A stretch of 9,163 bases of DNA from positions 1-9,163 of the forward strand of contig JAGLTP010000230.1 of the NCBI GenBank assembly GCA_023135215.1. Direction: 5' to 3'. The DNA comes from Candidatus Heimdallarchaeota archaeon. GTDB taxonomy: Archaea > Asgardarchaeota > Heimdallarchaeia > Heimdallarchaeales > Heimdallarchaeaceae. The notes under the pieces were generated by a model that saw nothing but the letters and a program-made list of their open reading frames with translations, searched no databases and was not told the DNA's origin. Positions 4,197 through 9,163 of this stretch are shown here, piece after piece; positions within the stretch are counted from its first letter, which is position 1; every line of letters starts with the position of its first letter. The translations under genes were made by a program, and so were the position numbers.

Positions 4197-6212
4197 ATGA
4201 AGACGTCATTATCCAGTCTAGATATTGCTGCGTTAGTCGCTGAGATACGACCAAAAACTGTTAATAGTTGGGTAAATAATATTTATTCGATTGGTGATAA
4301 TCTAGTAGTACTGCGGTTCCGCAAGTCAGCAGAAGCTCCTTTTGAAATCATTTTCGATTTGGGGAAGAGATTTCATATTACAAAATTCTTACGTAAGAAA
4401 CCAACTACACCTAACAATAAGATTCTATCTTTACGTAAGCATATCCGAGATCTGCCAGTTAATAAATTTTATCAACGAAAAATGGATAGAGTGATTGTTT
4501 TCGAAATAGCTTACAAAGATGGATTCTATAAGCTTGTGTTTGAGTTGTTTGGTGAAGGAAATATTATTCTTGTTGGACCTAATAATAAGATAATTCTAGC
4601 TTACAGATATAGGAGGATGAAAGATAGAGATGTTCATCCTGGTCGCCTCTTTCAATTTCCCCCCTCCTCTGAAGACAATATATTGACTCTGGATGAAGAA
4701 ACTTTCTTCAAAACACTTACAACTTCTCAAGGGAAAATTACTCCAGTTTTAAATAATTTATTAGGGCTTGGTCCCTTATATTCAAAAGATCTTGTCTCAA
4801 AAGCAAATATCTCGACAACGAAAATTGAAGATTTGAGTCAAGAAGAAATAAAGCTTCTTTTTGAAAAAATCCAAGAACTACAACAAATCATAAAGAATCA
4901 AGAGTATGAATTTGTTCAATATTTAGATGAAGATGAAATTGTGGATATAACTCCTGTTCCTGTTGCTAAATACGATGATTTGGAAATGAGAGACGTTGAG
5001 TCTTTTAATGAAGCATTGGATGATTTCTTTTCTCCTCAAGAAGAGGAACCTGAATACACTGAAGATAGAAGTGAAGTGACTGGAAAAATAACCAAATCTC
5101 AAAAAATATTAGCTAGTCAACAATCACATTTAGCTAAACTAATAAAACAAGAAGAAAACGAGAAGAGAAAAGGAGATCTCTTATATGCGAATTTTGCTTT
5201 AGTTGATGAGCTCTTAACTACAATTGTAAATGCTAGACAGACTGATATACCCTGGAGTGAAATTGAAGAGAAAATTGCAGAGGGTAAGAAGAAAGGTATT
5301 CCTTCAGCTGGAATATTAGAAAAACTAGAAGCAAAAAACAAACAGCTTTGGGTAAAACTAAGAGATGAAACAAAAAACATTGAAGAAGTGATTGAACTTG
5401 ATTTTACTCTTTCAGTAGCTGATAGTGCAAATAGTTTCTATGAAAAATCCAAGAAAGCAAGAAGAAAAATATCTGGAGCTGAATCTGCAATTGAAAGAAG
5501 TAAGAAGCAAATAAAAGATATCGAAGATAAGAAAGATGTAATTGTTAAAGAAGTCGAAACTAAGCCTTTAGCAATTAAAAGAAGCAAGAAGTGGTACGAA
5601 AAATTCCATTGGTTTATTTGTGGGAATCACACAATCATAGGGGGAACTGATTTAAAAACCAATGAAAGGATATTAAAAACCTATCTTGATGATGATGATC
5701 TCTTTTTCCATGCAGATGTTCATGGGGCACCATACGTTGTAGTCAAAGATGGTCAGGGTAATTTATCAGAAGAATGTCTTACAGAAGTAGCAGCTTTTGC
5801 TCTAAATTACTCCAGTTTATGGAAGGATAAGAAACTAGTTGGTGATGTTTACTATGTTCTACCTGATCAAGTTAGTTTAACCCCTCCATCAGGGCAATAC
5901 CTACCAAAGGGTTCTGTGATGATTTATGGAGAAAAAAATTACTTAAAAAATATAGAAATTAATCATACAATAGGCATTTTATTTCTCGAGGAAAACGCTC
6001 AAGTAATTGGAGGACCATTTACTAGCATTGAGAGCAAAACAGATATTTTCATACAAATAAAACCTGGAGAAACACCTAAAGGAAAAATAGCAAAAGAACT
6101 TTTGAATATTTATCTTAAAAGAAGCTCAGATGAGCAGAAATACAAAATTGAGAATCTAACCGTAAATGATATTTTGCCTTTTATTCCTGGGGATTCTGAA
6201 ATCATCCAATAG
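4197..6212 (+). CDS. rqcH: NFACT ribosome quality-control protein (RqcH/Rqc2/NEMF)
   Basis: This family binds the split large ribosomal subunit carrying a stalled peptidyl-tRNA and recruits tRNA to extend the nascent chain with a C-terminal tail. The 671-residue protein has the expected order: NFACT-N from MKTSLSSLDIAALVAEI; the conserved DR pair (KMDRVIVFE) at D97-R98, the positions known to matter for tRNA binding in bacterial RqcH; a helix-hairpin-helix-like part around 180-205 (LLGLGPLYSKDL); an acidic segment near 275-300; a long coiled coil about 300-455; NFACT-R about 464-580 (KWYEKFHWF, HADVHGAP at ~505, PPSGQYLPKGSVMIYGEKNY); and an archaeal-type C-terminal region with IKPGETPKGKIAKELL, ending LPFIPGDSEII. 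The ATG at 4197 matches the family's N-terminus; an upstream GTG at 4164 would only add a promoter-derived tail. Confidence 0.95.
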   Translation: MKTSLSSLDIAALVAEIRPKTVNSWVNNIYSIGDNLVVLRFRKSAEAPFEIIFDLGKRFHITKFLRKKPTTPNNKILSLRKHIRDLPVNKFYQRKMDRVIVFEIAYKDGFYKLVFELFGEGNIILVGPNNKIILAYRYRRMKDRDVHPGRLFQFPPSSEDNILTLDEETFFKTLTTSQGKITPVLNNLLGLGPLYSKDLVSKANISTTKIEDLSQEEIKLLFEKIQELQQIIKNQEYEFVQYLDEDEIVDITPVPVAKYDDLEMRDVESFNEALDDFFSPQEEEPEYTEDRSEVTGKITKSQKILASQQSHLAKLIKQEENEKRKGDLLYANFALVDELLTTIVNARQTDIPWSEIEEKIAEGKKKGIPSAGILEKLEAKNKQLWVKLRDETKNIEEVIELDFTLSVADSANSFYEKSKKARRKISGAESAIERSKKQIKDIEDKKDVIVKEVETKPLAIKRSKKWYEKFHWFICGNHTIIGGTDLKTNERILKTYLDDDDLFFHADVHGAPYVVVKDGQGNLSEECLTEVAAFALNYSSLWKDKKLVGDVYYVLPDQVSLTPPSGQYLPKGSVMIYGEKNYLKNIEINHTIGILFLEENAQVIGGPFTSIESKTDIFIQIKPGETPKGKIAKELLNIYLKRSSDEQKYKIENLTVNDILPFIPGDSEIIQ

Positions 6213-6245
6213 ATTAAGAAGATGTTTAAAAACCAATGTAAAACC

Positions 6246-6289
6246 TTTAAATGTATGTAAAATTATTGTCATATACACAATAGAAGGTG
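6246..6289 (+). promoter_or_regulatory. TATA-like box and Shine-Dalgarno site of the CBS gene
   Basis: TTTAAAT (6246-6252) would start transcription near 6276, leaving a leader of about 20 nt that contains AAGGTG (6284-6289), six bases before the TTG at 6296. The spacing agrees on both counts and makes the TTG the likely start. A second TATA-like TTTAAAAA lies at 6225-6232. Confidence 0.5.
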
Positions 6290-6295
6290 TAAGAT

Positions 6296-6892
6296 TTGAA
6301 ATCTATCTTTGACGAAAGAAAATTCGATATGGCTGTTAAAGAAATAATGACAAAAAATGTAATAACAGTAGCAGAAACTACTTCTACTGACGTCTGTGCA
6401 AAGCTAATGATAGATAATAAAGTAGGTTCAGTAGTTGTGCTAGACAAAAAAGGAAAAACAGTTGGAATAATTACAAAGGAGAATCTAATTAAACATGTAC
6501 TAGCAAAAGACGCCGATCCTAAAACTGTCACAGCTGGCAAGGTTATGTCATCACCTCTAATTACTGCATCCCCAACTCTCTCAATTATTGAAGCTATGCA
6601 ATCTATGTTTAAAGATGGTATCCGACATCTTGTGATCACTGGTTCTGATGGAAAAGTCCTAGGTATTTGTACTGATTCTGACCTCTTCAAGGTTGTTCCA
6701 CAACTGATTCTTCTTGAACAAGAATATCTCAGATTTATGAGTGAAGATCAAGAACCTGAGTTAAAAGAGGATTTCGCAGGTTATTGTGATGATTGTAGAG
6801 AGTATTCTGACAAATTAATTTTTGTTAAAGGGCTTTATATGTGCCCCAATTGTGCTCCTGAAGAAATGCGGGAAATCAGTGCTGAAGGATAA
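6296..6892 (+). CDS. CBS-pair protein with C-terminal zinc ribbon
   Basis: A 198-residue soluble protein. Two CBS motifs form a Bateman module: residues 12-70 (VKEIMTKNVITVAETT...VGIITKENL) and 80-138 (AGKVMSSPLITASPTLS...LGICTDSDL). CBS pairs usually sense adenosine ligands such as AMP, ATP or SAM. The ribose-binding T(x2)D is intact only in the second repeat (T126, D129); the first has T60-K-E-N. A linker helix leads to CDDC (164-167) and CPNC (183-186), a four-Cys zinc ribbon that could bind nucleic acid or a protein. The TTG start is supported by AAGGTG six bases upstream and a TATA box; an ATG at 6329 would trim eleven residues just before the first CBS motif. The target regulated by this sensor is not visible. 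Confidence 0.88.
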   Translation: MKSIFDERKFDMAVKEIMTKNVITVAETTSTDVCAKLMIDNKVGSVVVLDKKGKTVGIITKENLIKHVLAKDADPKTVTAGKVMSSPLITASPTLSIIEAMQSMFKDGIRHLVITGSDGKVLGICTDSDLFKVVPQLILLEQEYLRFMSEDQEPELKEDFAGYCDDCREYSDKLIFVKGLYMCPNCAPEEMREISAEG

Positions 6893-6930
6893 CCTACAGC
6901 ATTTCTGTTCAGCATTTCATTTATTACTTT
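6862..6930 (+). terminator. stem-loop and T-rich terminator after the CBS gene
   Basis: AGAAATGC (6862-6869), inside the coding end, is a perfect inverted repeat of GCATTTCT (6899-6906). TGCTG (6880-6884) and CAGCA (6897-6901) offer a competing inner stem across the stop codon. CAGCATTTC is directly repeated at 6897-6905 and 6910-6918, so the left arm has two possible partners. A T-rich tail (TTTCATTTATTACTTT, 6915-6930) follows and suits archaeal termination. Confidence 0.4.
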
Positions 6931-6952
6931 AGAAAGACGAATCTAAAGAAGA

Positions 6953-6960
6953 TTTTTATT
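6953..6960 (+). promoter_or_regulatory. TATA-like box of the Mut7-C/AMMECR1 operon
   Basis: TTTTTATT lies about 34 nt before the ATG at 6991, predicting a leader of roughly eight nucleotides. A second AT-rich element, GTTAAAATAA (6963-6972), is too close to the start unless translation begins further in. Confidence 0.35.
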
Positions 6961-6990
6961 TCGTTAAAATAATTGATATTTAGAGAAACA

Positions 6991-7464
6991 ATGTTAAGGT
7001 TCTACGCTGACTCTATGCTTGGAAAGCTCTCAAGGTTTCTTCGCTTTTTCGGTTTCAGCACACTCTATCGTTCAGAAGAAACTGTTGAAACGATGATAAA
7101 AACAGCGCAAAAAAATGACATAATTGTTCTTTCACAGTCCAAACTAGTAATAGATAAATGTCAAAAGCAAAATGTAAGGGCATACTCAATGCCTACTTCA
7201 GGCATAGAGGAGCAATTGAAAATATTGAAAACTGAACTTGAAATAGAATTTGCAGTACCCCCGAAAGAAATGTTATGTAGTCTGTGTAATGGTAAAATTA
7301 GTAAAAAAGAAAAAGAAGAAATAGTAGATAAAATTCCTAAAGGAACTGCACTACACTATGATGATTTTTGGCAATGTAATGAGTGTGATAAAATTTATTG
7401 GTTAGGTAGTCATTGGGAAGACATTAAAAGAATCATTGAAAGAGTAGAAAAGGGGAAAATATAA
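6991..7464 (+). CDS. Mut7-C PIN-fold RNase-like protein with zinc ribbon, divergent active site
   Basis: A 157-residue protein of the Mut7-C RNase family. The N-terminal signature FYADSMLGKLSRFLRFFGFSTLY (4-26) keeps the first PIN-type aspartate (D7) and the family's 'ML.kL.R.LR..G' core. The C-terminal ribbon has CSLC (96-99), CNEC (129-132) and the family hallmark YWLGSHW (136-142). The usual second acidic motif and the 'llTRD' motif are altered: the sequence reads DIIVLSQSKLV (43-53), with SQS in place of TRD, so two acidic ligands may be missing. It may bind RNA without cutting it, or use other residues. ATG 6991 starts exactly at the conserved N-terminus; the TTG at 6973 adds six unsupported residues. 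Its stop overlaps the next start (TAATG). Confidence 0.85.
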   Translation: MLRFYADSMLGKLSRFLRFFGFSTLYRSEETVETMIKTAQKNDIIVLSQSKLVIDKCQKQNVRAYSMPTSGIEEQLKILKTELEIEFAVPPKEMLCSLCNGKISKKEKEEIVDKIPKGTALHYDDFWQCNECDKIYWLGSHWEDIKRIIERVEKGKI

Positions 7465-8084
7465 TGGACGTAAAAGATGAAACTGGTATCTATTTAGTAA
7501 AATTAGCCCGATTTGCTGCAAAAAGCTGGATATGTGAAGAAAAGGAACCTAGTCCCATACTTCCAATGCCTGAACAAGCTAAATTTACAACTGGAGCTTT
7601 TGTGACAGTAAAAACGAGAATAGGGGATGAAGCTCATCTAAGAGGTTGTATAGGATACCCAATAGGAATAAAACCTTTGTTCGAGGAAGTAATTGATTTA
7701 GCAAGAGAATCAACTCTTAATGATCCAAGATTTGACCCAGTTCAGGAAAAAGAATTGTCTTCATTAATCTTCGAAGTAACCGTTCTTACTCCTCCTGAAG
7801 AGATTGTCTATAATAGTCCTGAAGAATTGTTAAATAACATTACAATTCCAGGTGATGGTCTCATTGTAAAGTATGGAAGAACTTCAGGACTTTTATTGCC
7901 TCAGGTTCCAGTAGAACAAGATTGGAATGTAGAAGAATATATATCATACACTTGTAGAAAAGCCTTTTTACCAACAGATATCTGGAAAAAAGAGAAAATA
8001 ACTGTTGAAAAATTCCAAGGTGTAGTTTTTACAGAAACTAATCCCGAAGGTGAAATTAAACGAGTTTCACTAAATTTACATTAG
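7464..8084 (+). CDS. AMMECR1 domain protein
   Basis: Full-length (206 residues) AMMECR1 family protein. Hallmarks are the invariant LRGCIGY motif (59-65, with C62), SxLNDPRF (83-90), FEVTVLTPPEEI (103-114), GDGLIVKYGRTSGLLLPQVPVEQDW (130-154) and SYTCRKAFLP (161-170). The family is found in archaea, bacteria and eukaryotes; archaeal members often occur with MEMO and radical-SAM proteins, suggesting a link to a modification chemistry, but neither partner is in this window and the molecular role is unresolved. The ATG overlaps the stop of the Mut7-C gene by one base (TAATG) with GGGG eight bases upstream, so the two are translationally coupled. Its TAG overlaps the stop of the opposite-strand THUMP gene. 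Confidence 0.93.
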   Translation: MDVKDETGIYLVKLARFAAKSWICEEKEPSPILPMPEQAKFTTGAFVTVKTRIGDEAHLRGCIGYPIGIKPLFEEVIDLARESTLNDPRFDPVQEKELSSLIFEVTVLTPPEEIVYNSPEELLNNITIPGDGLIVKYGRTSGLLLPQVPVEQDWNVEEYISYTCRKAFLPTDIWKKEKITVEKFQGVVFTETNPEGEIKRVSLNLH

Positions 8085-9013
8085 ATGAAATTTTCTAAAT
8101 CCTTTCTATCTATAGCTGTAACTAAGTGAGGAACAAACAAAGGTATAGTTACAGGAAACATAGCTGAAATCTCACTGAATAATGTCTTTGAAACTGAAAT
8201 CCCTTTACACTCATATTTGTTATAATACTCAAGAATCTCTTGAATATCGAGCTCATTCTCAACATAGAATATATTTTCCCGCAACTTCTTCGATTTTGGT
8301 TGTAGAACTAAAATCTCTTTGATCTGATGAATAAACTTCTGTGACAAATCTTCTCTCTTACTAATCGAAAAGATTATTGTATTTGCTCCTCTTTTGTATA
8401 ACTGAATAATATTTGCAATATCCTCTTCTTCTCCACTAATAAGTACTAGAACGTTTCCTTGACATCCAACAGGTAAACCACCTAATCCTGATTTAATCTC
8501 TTCAAAGATGTATGTTGTTTCTCCCCTAACGTCAAAGTGTATCGAATAATCAGGACTTGTAAGATTCACTTTCAATTGCATATCCGAATTGCTGTTAATA
8601 ATATACTCTCCGAGTTTAGCTGCTAGTTCAACACTTGTAAAAGGATGATTTCCTGTTCTTCTCACTCTGACTGCAAAAGACGCACTTTTCCTAATTTTAT
8701 CTCTGTAAGACTTGTCAATAGTCTTCTCCATTTCTTTAATATCGGTGTTGCATCTATGGACAATACTTAGACTAGCTGTTCCAGGGATTAAAGTTGATAC
8801 GTACTCGCTTACTAGTTCAGATTCATCAGACTCAACAAACAATCTGCTGTAATCATTTATGACTTGAAAATTCTTAATATTCTTTAAATTCAGAACATAT
8901 TTGATATGGTCAACTAACCTTTGAGTTAACCACTTTCTTGTCTTTGAACTTTTGATAGCTATCTCTGAAAATCTAATCATTACGGTTGGTTTATGTTGGA
9001 TAGCTTCTGTCAT
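8081..9013 (-). CDS. THUMP-domain ThiI-like protein with degenerate PP-loop domain
   Basis: ThiI makes 4-thiouridine in tRNA using an N-terminal ferredoxin-like domain, a THUMP tRNA-binding domain and a PP-loop ATPase. Here residues 10-75 (VMIRFSEIAIKSSKTRKWLTQ...) and about 76-170 (PGTASLSIV..., FAVRVRRTGNHPFTSVELAAKLGEYI, DVRGETTYIF) match the first two. GLGGLPVG (176-183) matches the ThiI linker. The PP-loop SGGxDS is replaced by SGEEED (193-198), the Cys-bearing middle is shortened, and the end (ECKGISVSKTLFSEISAMF...FVPHL...DRKDLENF) aligns with ThiI 'givtGesLgQvaSqT...RPLig.dK.ei' before stopping early. At 310 residues it is shorter than ThiI and probably cannot adenylate tRNA, but tRNA binding looks preserved. 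ATG 9013 has GGAAG five bases upstream and follows the upstream gene by 12 nt. Confidence 0.85.
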   Translation of the reverse strand: MTEAIQHKPTVMIRFSEIAIKSSKTRKWLTQRLVDHIKYVLNLKNIKNFQVINDYSRLFVESDESELVSEYVSTLIPGTASLSIVHRCNTDIKEMEKTIDKSYRDKIRKSASFAVRVRRTGNHPFTSVELAAKLGEYIINSNSDMQLKVNLTSPDYSIHFDVRGETTYIFEEIKSGLGGLPVGCQGNVLVLISGEEEDIANIIQLYKRGANTIIFSISKREDLSQKFIHQIKEILVLQPKSKKLRENIFYVENELDIQEILEYYNKYECKGISVSKTLFSEISAMFPVTIPLFVPHLVTAIDRKDLENFI

Positions 9014-9025
9014 TTTTCTTCCAGA

Positions 9026-9163
9026 TCATTCTGTTTCAAAGAAATCTATACCTTCTACAAATCTCTCACGTCTTTCTTCAAGTTCAGCTTCTGATAATCC
9101 TTCCTCCCCTTCAACCTCAACAACTTCTGTTATATCACTATTCTTGTGTTCAACATCGTCTGA
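9026..9163 (-). CDS. C-terminal end of an unidentified acidic protein (partial)
   Basis: On the minus strand an open frame enters from beyond the window and ends with TGA at 9026-9028. The 45 visible residues are strongly acidic (DITEVVEVEGEEGLSEAEL, then EERRERFVEGIDFFETE) and look like a disordered tail ending in a short helix. No family can be named from this tail. The stop is 12 nt before the ATG of the THUMP gene, on the same strand, so the two very likely share a transcript and the THUMP protein may act together with this protein. Confidence 0.6.
   Translation of the reverse strand, partial: SDDVEHKNSDITEVVEVEGEEGLSEAELEERRERFVEGIDFFETE

Noticed and set aside
5117..5380. 87-codon open frame on the minus strand
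   Set aside because: Antisense to the NFACT coiled-coil region; its Ser/Phe-rich translation is what A-rich Lys/Glu codons give in reverse.
6247..6690. 147-codon open frame on the minus strand
   Set aside because: Antisense to both CBS motifs, which are clearly real on the plus strand.
1..9163. CRISPR array, tRNA or rRNA gene
   Set aside because: No regularly spaced repeats and no tRNA- or rRNA-like sequence found by eye; an Infernal or tRNAscan run would be decisive.

Overview
The window looks like low-GC archaeal chromosome. The evidence is the gene content: a CDP-alcohol phosphatidyltransferase of the archaetidylinositol-phosphate type, an archaeal-length NFACT/RqcH protein, a Mut7-C RNase-like protein, AMMECR1, and a THUMP/ThiI-like protein. 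Core promoters also look archaeal: purine-rich BRE-like sequence plus an AT-rich box about 25-32 nt before the start codon, so many genes appear leaderless, while others carry GGTG/GAGG-type Shine-Dalgarno sequences. The EMC6-like membrane protein would fit an Asgard lineage, but that is a guess; phylum cannot be decided from this window.

Layout. 1-336: the 3' end of an IS200/IS605-type tnpB with its right-end stem-loops, more GC-rich than the rest. 341-3964: six minus-strand genes, most with their own promoter: a coiled-coil protein, two small hypotheticals, an archaetidylinositol-phosphate-synthase-like enzyme, a Mrr-like protein lacking recognisable catalytic residues, a two-TM protein, and a three-TM EMC6/Rab5IP-like protein. 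3965-4196: a divergent promoter region. 4197-8084: plus-strand NFACT (RqcH/Rqc2/NEMF), a CBS-pair protein with a C-terminal zinc ribbon, and a tightly coupled Mut7-C/AMMECR1 pair. 8081-9163: a minus-strand operon end, comprising the acidic C-terminus of an unidentified protein followed by a THUMP protein with a ThiI-like but degenerate C-terminal domain. It converges on AMMECR1 with overlapping stop codons.

Themes. Several genes concern RNA or nascent-chain handling: NFACT for stalled ribosomes, Mut7-C as an RNase-like PIN protein, and the THUMP protein for tRNA. Three, perhaps four, proteins belong to nucleic-acid enzyme families but lack key catalytic residues: TnpB (RuvC-III Asp to His), the Mrr-like protein, the Mut7-C protein (TRD to SQS) and the ThiI-like protein (SGGxDS lost). 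I see no tRNA, rRNA or CRISPR array, and no clear new multi-gene system. The strongest leads are the EMC6-like gene divergent from NFACT, the perfect dyad on the NFACT core promoter, and the degenerate ThiI-like protein.
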